Notes: generated by a model from the letters alone, not told the origin. Positions 32,486 through 41,401 are shown, numbered from the stretch's first letter. The stretch is DNA of 64,000 bases from an uncultured Eubacteriales bacterium (GCA_902491475.1 CABUHY010000001.1:1-64000); one strand, 5' to 3'. Made by a program: numbers and translations.

Positions 32486-32568
32486 TGGTGCGGATAACAG
32501 GACTTGAACCTGCACGCTCGCGCACAAGATCCTAAATCTTGCGTGTCTGCCAATTCCACCATATCCGC
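32486..32568 (-). tRNA. tRNA-Leu (anticodon TAG)
   Basis: An 83-nt cloverleaf on the minus strand. Acceptor GCGGATA (32568-32562) pairs with TATCCGC (32496-32490). It has a D-arm with GGTGGAATTGGCAGAC, an anticodon loop with TAG in GATTTAGGATC, a long class-II variable arm, T-arm GCAGG-TTCAAGT-CCTGT, discriminator A and encoded CCA (32488-32486). The long variable arm and anticodon fit leucine. Confidence 0.97.
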
Positions 32569-32664
32569 TTATTGCTTGTGTATTATAGCAAATAAAATAT
32601 AAAATTTCAATAGACAAATTAGTATATTTGTTATAAAATAGGCTTATGAAACGGAGGTTATTAT

Positions 32665-34413
32665 ATGGAAAGTTTATGGACAGCAAAAGTTGACAAAGAA
32701 TTACCCTTACCCGAATATCCGCGTCCTCAGTTTGAGCGTGCCTGCTGGCAGAACCTCAACGGAGAATTCGACTATTTCATTTCTTCAAGGGGGGAGAAAT
32801 GGATTTCCGATTATTCGGGCAAAATAACCGTTCCATTTGCGGTGGAAAGTGCACTCTCCGGCGTTGAGAAGCCTCTCAAGCCGAGCGACAGATTATGGTA
32901 TCAAAAGAAGTTTACTCTTGACGACTCATTAAAAGGCAAAAATGTTTTACTTCATTTCGGCGCAGTCGATTGGCAATGCAAGGTTTATATAAACAAAGAG
33001 CTTGTAGGCACTCATACGGGCGGCTACTGTGCTTTTTCGTTTGATATAACCGAATATCTTACAGACGGCGAAAACACGCTTACGCTCTGCGTATATGACC
33101 CCACGGAGTCGGGTTGGCAGCAAAGAGGCAAGCAGGATAATCATCCCCACGGTTTCTGGTACACCGCTACCTCGGGAATATGGCAGACTGTATGGCTTGA
33201 GGGCGTAAACGAGTGCCGTATCGACAAAATTAAGGTTGTACCCGACATTGACAGGGGAATTGTAAACATAAAATCCTTTACAACTTACGACGATGTCAAG
33301 ACCCTTTCTCTTACCGTTTTTGACGGCGGAGACGAGATAGTTTGTAAAGATATTTCACTTGACGAGGATGTTGAAATCCCGAATTTCAAGCTTTGGTCGC
33401 CGGAAGAGCCTAACCTTTACTACTTTACGCTCGAACTTAAAAAGGACGGCGAAGTACTTGACAGTGTAAAGAGCTATTTCGGTATGAGAAAATTCAATAT
33501 CGGCAAGGATAAATTCGGCGTTTTGCGACTTTTCCTCAACAATGAGCCTTATTTTCAGCGTGGCTTGCTCGACCAGGGCTATTGGCCCGACGGCGGACTT
33601 ACACCGCCTTGCGACGAGGCTATGATATTTGATATTAAAGAGATGAAGCGCCTCGGCTTCAATATGTTAAGAAAGCATATCAAGATGGAACCTATGCGTT
33701 GGTATTATCATTGCGACAGGCTCGGTATGATAGTCTGGCAGGATATGATGAGCGGCGGCGCTTACATAGGCGATTTCTATGCAGGTGTGCTTCCGAACCT
33801 CGGCATTAAGGTCAAAGACGATAAATACAAGACCTTCAGCAGGGAAGAGAAAAAGGCGAGAGACGACTATAAGCGTGAGCTTACCGAGATGATTGAACAG
33901 CTTTACAATGTTATTTCGATTTATTGCTGGGTTCCCTTTAACGAGGGTTGGGGCCAGTTTGACGCACTGAAAATATGCAATTATGTTAAATCTCTTGACG
34001 GTACACGAGTTGTTGACCATGCAAGCGGTTGGTATGACCAGGGCGGCGGAGATATTCAGAGTATGCACAAATATGTTTTCCCCGTCACTATGCCCAAGCT
34101 TGACAAAAAGCGTGCGTTTGTCATTACCGAATTCGGCGGATATCAGAACAGAGTGCCCGGTCACACATGGTCGGAGGACAAAACATTCGGTCTCTATCTT
34201 AAATTCAAGAACAAGAGCACACTCACAGCCGCATATAAAAAGCTCTTTGACAAGCAGATAATTCCGCTTATCGACAAGGGACTTTGCGGCACGATTTATA
34301 CGCAGGTATCTGATGTCGAGAACGAATACAACGGCATTTACACTTATGACAGAAAGGTTTTGAAGATAGAAGAGAGTGTTATTAAGGAGATAAATAACGC
34401 CCTTAAATATTAA
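32665..34413 (+). CDS. Glycoside hydrolase family 2 protein, 582 aa
   Basis: A GH2 enzyme (beta-galactosidase/glucuronidase/mannosidase class). An N-terminal jelly-roll sugar-binding domain (LPLPEYPRPQFERACWQNLN, then KNVLLHFGAVDWQCKVYIN) is followed by an immunoglobulin-like domain and a TIM barrel (residues 270-580). The acid/base Glu is in WVPFNEGWGQF (near residue 427) and the nucleophile Glu in FVITEFGGYQN (near 490). At under 600 residues it is a short GH2 without extra C-terminal modules. It has no signal peptide, so substrates must be imported. A CGGAGGTT ribosome site precedes the ATG. A WYL regulator follows ten bases later. Confidence 0.92.
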   Translation: MESLWTAKVDKELPLPEYPRPQFERACWQNLNGEFDYFISSRGEKWISDYSGKITVPFAVESALSGVEKPLKPSDRLWYQKKFTLDDSLKGKNVLLHFGAVDWQCKVYINKELVGTHTGGYCAFSFDITEYLTDGENTLTLCVYDPTESGWQQRGKQDNHPHGFWYTATSGIWQTVWLEGVNECRIDKIKVVPDIDRGIVNIKSFTTYDDVKTLSLTVFDGGDEIVCKDISLDEDVEIPNFKLWSPEEPNLYYFTLELKKDGEVLDSVKSYFGMRKFNIGKDKFGVLRLFLNNEPYFQRGLLDQGYWPDGGLTPPCDEAMIFDIKEMKRLGFNMLRKHIKMEPMRWYYHCDRLGMIVWQDMMSGGAYIGDFYAGVLPNLGIKVKDDKYKTFSREEKKARDDYKRELTEMIEQLYNVISIYCWVPFNEGWGQFDALKICNYVKSLDGTRVVDHASGWYDQGGGDIQSMHKYVFPVTMPKLDKKRAFVITEFGGYQNRVPGHTWSEDKTFGLYLKFKNKSTLTAAYKKLFDKQIIPLIDKGLCGTIYTQVSDVENEYNGIYTYDRKVLKIEESVIKEINNALKY

Positions 34414-34422
34414 GGATTTACT

Positions 34423-35430
34423 ATGCCTAACAGATATAATCAGAAAATAAAAATACTTTATATTCTGCAAAATCTTATGAAAAACAGCGATGAAAACCAT
34501 CCGCTTGACGCCGAGGACCTTATTCTCGACCTTAAAAACCACGGCATTGAGGCGGAAAGAAAATCTGTTTACAAAGATATTTCTGTTTTGCAGGAATTCG
34601 GGTATGATATAATTATGACCCGAACGCCCAAGGTCGGTTATTTTATTGTTGACAGAGAGTTCGAGGTTGCGGAAATCAGGCTTTTATGCGACGCCATTCA
34701 GGCGGCAAATTTCATCTCTCAGAAGAAAACAAGGCAGCTGCTTTCCAAAATTTACTCTCTTGTCAGCACCTCGCAGGCGGAAAAAATCAAAAATCAGGTT
34801 TATGTCGATAACCGTCCGAAATGCACGAACGAGAATATCTATTACACTATCGACAAGCTTCACACAGCCATTCAGGACAACAGACAGGTAAAAATCGAAT
34901 ACAGAAAGCGTAAAATAACGGCTTCAAACGAAACGCAGTATGAAACAAAGACGCATTTCATAAGCCCGTATGCGCTTATCTGGTCAAACGACCATTACTA
35001 TCTTGTCGGCAACAACCGTAACTATTCAAACATTATGATTACGAGAATTGACCGCATAAAGTCTGTTGAAATCCTCACCGATTCTCCGCGCAGAAGCTTT
35101 TCCGATGTGTCGGAATATAAGGACTATTTTGACTCGGCGGATTATGCAAACAAGCATTTCAGTATGTTTTCGGGCGACCCCGAGCCCGTGGAGCTTGTGT
35201 GCTCAAACAGCCTTATCGACGATATGGTTGACAAGTTCGGCGACAATGTTTCGATAATAAAATCGGGCGACGACAAATTCAAAATCAACATTAACGCCGC
35301 AGTCAGCGACGGTCTTGTCTCTTGGATAATACAGTACGGCAACAAAATCGAGGTCAAAAAGCCCGACGAGCTTAAAAAAATGGTGCTCGACAGGGTGGAG
35401 GAAATCAAAAAAGTGTACAAGATTTTCTGA
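34423..35430 (+). CDS. WYL-domain transcriptional regulator, 335 aa
   Basis: An N-terminal HTH (KIKILYILQNLMKNSDENHP, then DLILDLKNHGIEAERKSVYKDI) is followed by a WYL domain (residues 150-225, HFISPYALIWSNDHYYLVG) and the WCX C-terminal extension. This class binds DNA and responds to ligands through the WYL pocket. It starts ten bases after the GH2 stop, so it probably regulates that glycoside operon. Confidence 0.9.
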   Translation: MPNRYNQKIKILYILQNLMKNSDENHPLDAEDLILDLKNHGIEAERKSVYKDISVLQEFGYDIIMTRTPKVGYFIVDREFEVAEIRLLCDAIQAANFISQKKTRQLLSKIYSLVSTSQAEKIKNQVYVDNRPKCTNENIYYTIDKLHTAIQDNRQVKIEYRKRKITASNETQYETKTHFISPYALIWSNDHYYLVGNNRNYSNIMITRIDRIKSVEILTDSPRRSFSDVSEYKDYFDSADYANKHFSMFSGDPEPVELVCSNSLIDDMVDKFGDNVSIIKSGDDKFKININAAVSDGLVSWIIQYGNKIEVKKPDELKKMVLDRVEEIKKVYKIF

Positions 35431-35489
35431 CTTGTGCATTTTCAACAAAAAATATTACATTTTGTTGAGAGTATATTCATTGACAGGAC

Positions 35490-35518
35490 TTGAAAAATTT
35501 ACAAAATTATTATAGAAT
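35490..35518 (+). promoter_or_regulatory. Promoter of pgk
   Basis: TTGAAA (35490-35495), 17 bases, TAGAAT (35513-35518). A TTGACA at 35480-35485 lacks a well-placed -10. Confidence 0.5.
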
Positions 35519-35558
35519 ATAGCATGTAAGAATTTGAAATTTGAAAGGATGTATATCT

Positions 35559-36755
35559 ATGAGCAGTGCATTGAACAAAATGACTGTTGAGGATTTCGAC
35601 GTTAAGGGCAAGAAAGTCCTTGTTCGTTGCGACTTCAACGTAAAAATGGAAAACGGAGTTATCACAAGCGATAAGAGAATCGTCGCTTCGCTTCCCACAA
35701 TCAAATATCTTATCGAAAACGGCGCAAAGGTTATTCTTTGCTCACATCTCGGCCGTCCGAAGGGCGAAGTAAATCCCGAGTTTTCAATGAAACCCGTTGC
35801 GGCAAGACTTTCCGAGCTTCTCGGTCAGGAAGTTAAAATGGCTGACGATGTTGTGGGCGAAAGCGCTCAGAAGCTTGCGGCTTCTCTTAAAGACGGCGAA
35901 GTTCTTCTTCTTGAAAATGTTCGTTTTGAACCCGGCGAGACAAAGAACGATCCTGAGCTTTCCAAGAAATTTGCTTCTCTTGCAGACCTTTATGTAAACG
36001 ACGCTTTCGGTTCTGCTCACAGAGCACATTCTTCAACAACAGGCGTTGCTGATTATCTTCCCGCTGCTTGCGGCTACCTTATTCAGAAGGAAATTCAGTT
36101 TATCGGCGGCGCTCTTGAAAATCCGAAGAGACCCCTTGTTGCCATTCTCGGCGGCGCTAAGGTTTCGGACAAAATCGGCGTTATCACAAACCTTATCGAC
36201 AAGTGCGACACACTTATTATAGGCGGCGGTATGGCTTACACCTTTATGAAGGCTCTCGGTCATCATATCGGCACATCTCTTCTTGAAGAGGACAAGGTTG
36301 ACCTTGCTAAAGAAATGATGGAAAAAGCTAAGGCTAAGGGCGTTAAGTTCCTTATCCCCGTTGATAACAAAGTAGGTAAAGAGTACAAGCCCGACACAGA
36401 GGCTATGGTTGTTAATTCCGACGAAATCCCCGACGGTTGGATGGGACTTGACATCGGACCCAAGACGCAGGAAATCTTTGCAGACGCTGTTAAGGATGCG
36501 GGCACGGTTATTTGGAACGGACCTATGGGCGTTTCCGAGTGGGATAACTTTGCGGCAGGCACAATAGCAGTCGCAACCGCTATCGCAAACAGCAACGCAA
36601 TCTCAATCATCGGCGGCGGCGACTCTGCAGCTGCAATCCAGAAGCTCGGCTTTGCGGATAAGATGTCTCATATCTCAACAGGCGGCGGCGCTTCGCTTGA
36701 ATACCTTGAGGGCAAAGAACTTCCGGGTATCGCTGCTCTTAACGACAAGAAATAA
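35559..36755 (+). CDS. pgk: Phosphoglycerate kinase
   Basis: Glycolytic ATP-forming enzyme. It has VLVRCDFNVKMENG (3-PG site), SHLGRPKG, LLLENVRFEPGE, DAFGSAHRAHSSTTG, GGAKVSDKIGV and the nucleotide-site STGGGASLEYLEGK near the end. The length of 398 from ATG 35559 is standard; AAAGGATG is upstream. The in-frame TTG at 35541 is not needed. It is followed by the structured element and tpiA. Confidence 0.97.
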   Translation: MSSALNKMTVEDFDVKGKKVLVRCDFNVKMENGVITSDKRIVASLPTIKYLIENGAKVILCSHLGRPKGEVNPEFSMKPVAARLSELLGQEVKMADDVVGESAQKLAASLKDGEVLLLENVRFEPGETKNDPELSKKFASLADLYVNDAFGSAHRAHSSTTGVADYLPAACGYLIQKEIQFIGGALENPKRPLVAILGGAKVSDKIGVITNLIDKCDTLIIGGGMAYTFMKALGHHIGTSLLEEDKVDLAKEMMEKAKAKGVKFLIPVDNKVGKEYKPDTEAMVVNSDEIPDGWMGLDIGPKTQEIFADAVKDAGTVIWNGPMGVSEWDNFAAGTIAVATAIANSNAISIIGGGDSAAAIQKLGFADKMSHISTGGGASLEYLEGKELPGIAALNDKK

Positions 36756-36803
36756 TTTATTGTTTGCAGGTAGGTTTTTAACTTACCTGCAAATTTCAAT
36801 GAA

Positions 36804-36977
36804 CAGGAGAATAGTGTGAAAATCACACTATTCACAATTATATTGCCCTCAAAATTTGCCTTTGGCAAATTTTGAGATGGCAGAAATCACCATTACGCCT
36901 GTTCAGGCAACGCAGGCTATTTAAGGTGATTTTTAATAAACTTATTTGTTGCCTGAAAGGCTATGGTGATTATTATG
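36804..36977 (+). ncRNA. Structured element between SD and start codon, copy 2
   Basis: The fold is the same as in copy 1. H1: 36809-36819 with 36823-36833. H2: 36845-36860 region with 36863-36881. H3: AATCACC 36885-36891 with GGTGATT 36965-36971. H4: GCCT 36897-36900 with AGGC 36958-36961. H5: CAGGCAAC 36904-36911 with GTTGCCTG 36948-36955. Compared with copy 1, three pairs in H3 and at least two in H5 have changed on both sides. It begins at the SD-like AGGAGA (36805-36810) and ends just before the tpiA ATG 36975. Confidence 0.75.
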
Positions 36978-37742
36978 AAAAAATCAGTCAGAAAAGCAGT
37001 TATCGCAGGTAACTGGAAGATGAACAAAACACCGTCGGAGACAACGGCTCTTATCAACGAGATGAAGCCCCTTGTTGCCGATGCCGATTGCGACGTAGTT
37101 CTTTGCGTTCCCTATATCGACATTCCCGCAGCTGTTGAGGCTGCCAAGGGCTCAAACATTAAAATCGGCGCCGAGAACATCCATTTTAAGGCTTCGGGCG
37201 CATACACCGGCGAAGTTTCCGCAGATATGCTTAAAGAAGCGGGCGTTGAGTATGTTGTTGTCGGTCACTCAGAGAGAAGAACTTACTTCGGCGAGACAGA
37301 CCAGACTGTAAACCTTCGTACTCTTGCTGCTGTAAACGCAGGCTTCACGGCTATCGTTTGCGTCGGCGAAACACTTGAGCAGAGAGAGCTCGGCTACACC
37401 GAAACCCTTCTTAAATATCAGACAAAGATGGCTCTTACAAATGTTAAGCCCGAGCAGCTTAAAAATGTTATCATAGCTTACGAACCCGTATGGGCAATCG
37501 GTACAGGCGTTACAGCTACCGCAGAGCAGGCTGACGAGGGCAACGGTTATGTCCGTGCCGCTATCGCTGAAGCTTACGGCGCAGATGTTGCGGAGACGGT
37601 AACTGTTCAGTACGGCGGTTCTATGAACGCTAAGAACGCAGACGAGCTCCTTTCAAAGGTAAATGTTGACGGCGGTCTTATCGGCGGCGCTTCGCTTAAA
37701 GCCGAGGACTTCTCGATTATCGTTAAAGCTGCTTCCAAATAA
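36975..37742 (+). CDS. tpiA: Triosephosphate isomerase
   Basis: Interconverts DHAP and G3P. It has AVIAGNWKMNKTP (Lys catalytic), VVGHSERRTYFGET (His catalytic), IIAYEPVWAIGTGVTAT (Glu catalytic and loop 6) and VQYGGSMNAKN. ATG 36975 gives 255 aa and the natural start before GNWKMN. ATG 36963 is in the structured element. The best SD (AGGAGA) is about 165 bases upstream, across the element; GGTGA at 36966-36969 is a weaker local candidate. It is followed by gpmI after 19 bases. Confidence 0.96.
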   Translation: MKKSVRKAVIAGNWKMNKTPSETTALINEMKPLVADADCDVVLCVPYIDIPAAVEAAKGSNIKIGAENIHFKASGAYTGEVSADMLKEAGVEYVVVGHSERRTYFGETDQTVNLRTLAAVNAGFTAIVCVGETLEQRELGYTETLLKYQTKMALTNVKPEQLKNVIIAYEPVWAIGTGVTATAEQADEGNGYVRAAIAEAYGADVAETVTVQYGGSMNAKNADELLSKVNVDGGLIGGASLKAEDFSIIVKAASK

Positions 37743-37761
37743 TTTATAAAAGGGTGAAACT

Positions 37762-39303
37762 ATGAAAAGACCTGTTGTTTTATGTATAATGGACGGCTTC
37801 GGTCATAACCCGTCCGATTACGGCAATGCAATAAAGGCGGCAAACACGCCTAACCTTGATAAGCTTATGGCTGAATATCCCATGACATATATCGGCGCTT
37901 CGGGAATGGATGTAGGACTTCCCGACGGTCAGATGGGCAACTCAGAAGTAGGTCACACCAATATCGGTGCCGGCAGAGTTGTTTACCAGGAGCTTACAAG
38001 AATTACAAAATCAATTCAGGACGGCGATTTCTTCCAAAACGAAGCTCTTGTCGGTGCAGTTGAAAACTGCAAGAAAAACGGCACGGCGCTTCATTTGATC
38101 GGACTTCTTTCCGACGGCGGCGTTCACAGCCACAACACACATCTTTACGGACTTCTCAAGCTCGCTAAGGACAGCGGACTTACAAAGGTTTATGTTCATG
38201 CGCTTTTGGACGGCAGAGATGTTCCTCCGGCTTCGGGTGTTGAATATATCGAAGAGCTTGAAGCAAAGATGAAAGAAATCGGCGTAGGCGAAATCGCAAC
38301 GGTTATGGGTAGATTTTACGCTATGGACCGTGATAATATGTGGGACAGAGTCGGTATGGCTTATAACGCTATGGTAAACTGCGAGGGCATAAAGACCGAT
38401 GACGCCGTTGAAGCTGTTAAGAAGTCTTATGAGACAATCGACGGCGACGGTAAGCATCTTACCGATGAGTTTGTTATGCCTACTGTTTGCTCAAAGGGCG
38501 CACCTATCAGCGAAAATGACTCGGTTATTTTCTTCAACTTCCGTCCCGACAGAGCAAGAGAAATCACAAGAACCTTTGTTGACCCCGATTTCAAGGGATT
38601 TGAAAGAAAGGCGTTTTTCCCGCTTTATTATGTCTGCATGACGCAGTATGACGCAGAAATGCCCAATGTTCATGTTGCATTTAAGCCCGAAACACTTGTC
38701 AACACAATGGGCGAGATTGTTTCAAAGCACGGCTTGAAGCAGCTTAGAATTGCAGAAACCCAGAAATACGCTCATGTTACATTTTTCTATAACGGCGGCG
38801 AGGAAAAGGTATATCCCGGCGAGGACAGAGTTCTTATCGATTCTCCGAAGATTTCAACCTTTGACCTCAAGCCCGAAATGAGCGCTTACGAGGTTTGCGA
38901 CGCGGCTTGCGAAAGAGTTTTGAGCGATAAATACGATGTTGTTATCCTCAACTATGCAAACTGCGATATGGTAGGTCACACCGGTGTATTTGATGCGGCT
39001 GTCAAGGCTGTTGAAACCGTTGACGAGTGCGTTGGAAAGCTTGTTGACGCTACACTTAAAATGAACGGCGTAATTCTTATCACTGCCGACCACGGCAATG
39101 CGGATAAGATGTATGAGGATGACGGTTCTCCGTTTACCGCACACACAACCAATCCCGTTCCGCTTATCGTTGTAGGCTACGGCAAGGACTTCAAGCTTAA
39201 AGAAAAAGGCGGCAGACTTTGCGACCTTTCTCCGACAATGCTCGACATTATGGGTATTGAAAAGCCGAAAGAGATGACCGGCGTATCTCTTATTGAAAGA
39301 TAA
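37762..39303 (+). CDS. gpmI: Cofactor-independent phosphoglycerate mutase
   Basis: Mn-dependent iPGM, which converts 3-PG to 2-PG. The metal and nucleophile region is CIMDGFGHNPSDYGN, with the catalytic Ser in GQMGNSEVGHTNIGAG. Further motifs are HLIGLLSDGGVHSHN, ALLDGRDVPPASG, FFNFRPDRAREITR and ITADHGNADKM. Length 513 is typical. It belongs to the glycolytic run pgk-tpiA-gpmI, closed by a terminator. Confidence 0.97.
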   Translation: MKRPVVLCIMDGFGHNPSDYGNAIKAANTPNLDKLMAEYPMTYIGASGMDVGLPDGQMGNSEVGHTNIGAGRVVYQELTRITKSIQDGDFFQNEALVGAVENCKKNGTALHLIGLLSDGGVHSHNTHLYGLLKLAKDSGLTKVYVHALLDGRDVPPASGVEYIEELEAKMKEIGVGEIATVMGRFYAMDRDNMWDRVGMAYNAMVNCEGIKTDDAVEAVKKSYETIDGDGKHLTDEFVMPTVCSKGAPISENDSVIFFNFRPDRAREITRTFVDPDFKGFERKAFFPLYYVCMTQYDAEMPNVHVAFKPETLVNTMGEIVSKHGLKQLRIAETQKYAHVTFFYNGGEEKVYPGEDRVLIDSPKISTFDLKPEMSAYEVCDAACERVLSDKYDVVILNYANCDMVGHTGVFDAAVKAVETVDECVGKLVDATLKMNGVILITADHGNADKMYEDDGSPFTAHTTNPVPLIVVGYGKDFKLKEKGGRLCDLSPTMLDIMGIEKPKEMTGVSLIER

Positions 39304-39318
39304 CAATTTATATTATAA

Positions 39319-39349
39319 AACGCAGTACATTTTTGTGTACTGCGTTTTT
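39319..39349 (+). terminator. Intrinsic terminator after gpmI
   Basis: Eleven-bp stem AACGCAGTACA / TGTACTGCGTT with a T-run. Confidence 0.92.
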
Positions 39350-39359
39350 CTGTCAAATA

Positions 39360-39388
39360 TTGACTATTCTGACAAATTATGTTATAAT
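39360..39388 (+). promoter_or_regulatory. Promoter of the AbrB-like gene
   Basis: TTGACT (39360-39365), 17 bases, TATAAT (39383-39388). Confidence 0.82.
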
Positions 39389-39412
39389 CATTGCAGATTT
39401 GGCGGTGATATT

Positions 39413-39661
39413 ATGAAATCGACAGGAATTGTCAGAAGTATCGACAAAATGGGAAGAATAGTCCTTCCTATGGAGACAAGGAAACTCCTTTCTCTTACGG
39501 AAGAGGGCTCTGCGGTTGAAATTTATACCGATAACGATATGGTTATCTTAAAAAAGTATACGCCTGCGTGTTGGTTCTGCAACAGTGCGGACAATCTTAT
39601 CGAATACCACGGTGTTAAGATTTGTCAGAACTGCGTTGACGAAATGAAAAATCTTTTATAA
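39413..39661 (+). CDS. AbrB/SpoVT-type regulator with zinc-ribbon tail, 82 aa
   Basis: A swapped-hairpin AbrB DNA-binding domain (TGIVRSIDKMGRIVLPMETR, residues 3-50) is followed by a CWFC...CQNC four-cysteine knuckle (residues 55-76). Such proteins are transition-state or sporulation regulators in Firmicutes. ATG 39413 is chosen: it lies just downstream of a clear promoter and GGCGGTGAT, and the AbrB fold starts there. Confidence 0.9.
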   Translation: MKSTGIVRSIDKMGRIVLPMETRKLLSLTEEGSAVEIYTDNDMVILKKYTPACWFCNSADNLIEYHGVKICQNCVDEMKNLL

Positions 39662-39676
39662 TAACAGAGGCTTATT

Positions 39677-40123
39677 TTGAGGATTGTAATTGATGCCGAC
39701 GGTTGTCCCATTGTGAATATCACTCTTGACATTGCCCGTAAATTCGGCGTTGAATGCTGTGTGGTGGCTGATACGGCTCACAGCTTTGATTTAGGCGAAA
39801 AAGCCGAGGTTATTACCGTTTCCAAGGGTGCGGACAGTGCCGATTTCAGAATTGTCAATCTAATCAATAAGGGCGATATTGTTATTACACAGGATTACGG
39901 GCTTGCGGCAATGTGCCTTGCAAAAACCGATTGTGTATTGAATCAGAACGGGCTTATCTATTCGCAGAATAACATTAACTCGCTTCTTGCACAGCGTCAT
40001 ATTTCAAAGAAAATAAGACGGGCAGGGGGCAGAACAAAAGGTCCTGCCAAGCGCACAGCCGAGCAGGATGAAAATTTCACAAAAACGCTTATATCGATAC
40101 TTGAAAAAAGGACTTTGGGTTAA
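39677..40123 (+). CDS. YaiI/YqxD (DUF188) family protein, 148 aa
   Basis: Matches the DUF188 family: RIVIDADGCPIVN at the N-terminus, AHSFDLGEKAEVITVSKGAD, DIVITQDYGLAAMCL, and a basic C-terminus (RRAGGRTKGPAKRTAEQD). It has a PIN-like architecture; its biological role is unknown. The start is TTG 39677 with AGAGG nearby. The coding end overlaps the 5' arm of a terminator. Confidence 0.9.
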   Translation: MRIVIDADGCPIVNITLDIARKFGVECCVVADTAHSFDLGEKAEVITVSKGADSADFRIVNLINKGDIVITQDYGLAAMCLAKTDCVLNQNGLIYSQNNINSLLAQRHISKKIRRAGGRTKGPAKRTAEQDENFTKTLISILEKRTLG

Positions 40124-40141
40124 CCAAAGTCCTTAATCTTT
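40108..40141. terminator. Bidirectional terminator between DUF188 and ACT genes
   Basis: AAGGACTTTGG / CCAAAGTCCTT (11 bp), loop GTTAA containing the DUF188 stop. T-rich on the right and A-run on the left, so it serves both convergent genes. Confidence 0.88.
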
Positions 40142-40149
40142 TTATGATA

Positions 40150-40614
40150 TTATTTATTGAACTCATGTTCAAGGCTTGAAATCGCAGCGTCAACATAATG
40201 CTTGTCGACAAGTAACGAAATATCAACCTCCGAGGTCGTTATCATACTGACCTCAACCTCGGCTCTTGAAAGAGCATAGAAAACCTTAACCGCAACGCCC
40301 GGGGTGCCTCGCATTTCTTCGCCGAACACCGAGATTTTACAGTTACCGCTGCGCAAGGTCAGTTTCATATCGGGATAAATCTCACGCAATTTGGCGGTAA
40401 TTTCAAGCATTTTACCGACATCCTCATCCGACACCGTAAACGAAAGGTTAGGCGTGTGCGAGTGAGGGGGAGTTTGCGAAATCATATCAACATCAATATT
40501 GTTTTTTGAAATTTCGGTAAAAATGTCGGAAATCAAACCTATATCGGCAGGAGAATCCTGTAACGATACCAAAGTGACATCCTCCGTAACCGAAATGCTC
40601 TGTATAATACTCAT
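40150..40614 (-). CDS. Stand-alone ACT-domain protein (aspartokinase-regulatory-like), 154 aa
   Basis: Two ACT repeats resemble the C-terminal regulatory part of aspartate kinase: residues 10-75 (TLVSLQDSPADIGLISDIF) and 85-150 (ISVFGEEMRGTPGVAVKVF, then VSMITTSEVDISLLV). The kinase domain is absent. As the last gene of the lysine operon, ten bases from dapB, it may sense lysine or threonine or act as a separate subunit for an aspartokinase encoded elsewhere. Confidence 0.85.
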   Translation of the reverse strand: MSIIQSISVTEDVTLVSLQDSPADIGLISDIFTEISKNNIDVDMISQTPPHSHTPNLSFTVSDEDVGKMLEITAKLREIYPDMKLTLRSGNCKISVFGEEMRGTPGVAVKVFYALSRAEVEVSMITTSEVDISLLVDKHYVDAAISSLEHEFNK

Positions 40615-40623
40615 AAAAGCACC

Positions 40624-41379
40624 TTATTTCTCGTCAACTAACTGTTTCATCGAATACATTCCCGCAGGCTTGCCTTTAAGGAAAACAGCTGCGTTTACCG
40701 CACCGACCGCAAAAAGGTCCTTGGAGCGTGCGGAATGTGAAATTTTGATAACCTCGTCAAGTCCCGCAAAGATAACCTCGTGCTCGCCGACAATCGTGCC
40801 GCCTCTGACGGAATGGATACCGATTTCATTGGGGTCCCTCTTGGCACGCTTTGAATGTCTGTCAAATTCGTAAGTCGGCTTTTTTGTAAGAGCGTCGGAA
40901 ATGCTGTCCGCAAGCATAAGAGCCGTACCCGACGGAGCGTCGATTTTCTGATTGTGATGAGCCTCGACAATCTCTATATCGAATGAGCCTTCAAGAACCC
41001 TTGCCGCTTTAGCCGCAAGCTCCGAAATGAGGTTTACGCCGATTGACATATTTGCCGAAAAGAACATCGGCACTTCCTTTGAAGCTTCTTCGATTGCTTT
41101 TTTCTGCTCGTCGGAAAGTCCTGTTGTCGCAACGACGGCAGGTATTTTTTTATTCTTGCAGTATTCAAGTAAAGACGAAAGCACGGACGGATGCGAAAAA
41201 TCAATAACAACATCCGCATCGATATCAACATCGGCAAAGGAAGTGAAAATCGGGTAGGGGGCGTCGCACTTGTTAATGTCAACGCCTGCTACAATTTCAC
41301 AGTTTTCCTTGCTCTCGACGCATTTGGTAATAACATGACCCATCTTTCCCGAACAACCGCTTAAAATGATTTTAACCAT
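40624..41379 (-). CDS. dapB: 4-hydroxy-tetrahydrodipicolinate reductase
   Basis: The Rossmann start VKIILSGCSGKMGHVITKCV is followed by VVATTGLSDEQKKAI, MSIGVNLISELAAKAA and the signature VEAHHNQKIDAPSGTALMLA (catalytic His/Lys). Length 251 is normal. It uses NAD(P)H in the lysine/DAP branch and lies in the riboswitch-controlled operon asd-dapA-dapB-ACT. Confidence 0.96.
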   Translation of the reverse strand: MVKIILSGCSGKMGHVITKCVESKENCEIVAGVDINKCDAPYPIFTSFADVDIDADVVIDFSHPSVLSSLLEYCKNKKIPAVVATTGLSDEQKKAIEEASKEVPMFFSANMSIGVNLISELAAKAARVLEGSFDIEIVEAHHNQKIDAPSGTALMLADSISDALTKKPTYEFDRHSKRAKRDPNEIGIHSVRGGTIVGEHEVIFAGLDEVIKISHSARSKDLFAVGAVNAAVFLKGKPAGMYSMKQLVDEK

Positions 41380-41401
41380 TATTTACACATCCTTGAAAAA
41401 T

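Noticed and set aside
32665..35430. Long open frames antisense to the GH2 and WYL genes
   Set aside because: They are shadows of coding periodicity with no ribosome sites or family motifs; the sense genes have complete catalytic and DNA-binding motifs.
36963..36974. ATG 36963 and ATG 30732 as starts of tpiA and aprB
   Set aside because: Both lie in the conserved 3' helix of the structured element, have no usable SD and add residues (MGII/MVII) not expected in either family; the ATG four codons later is taken.
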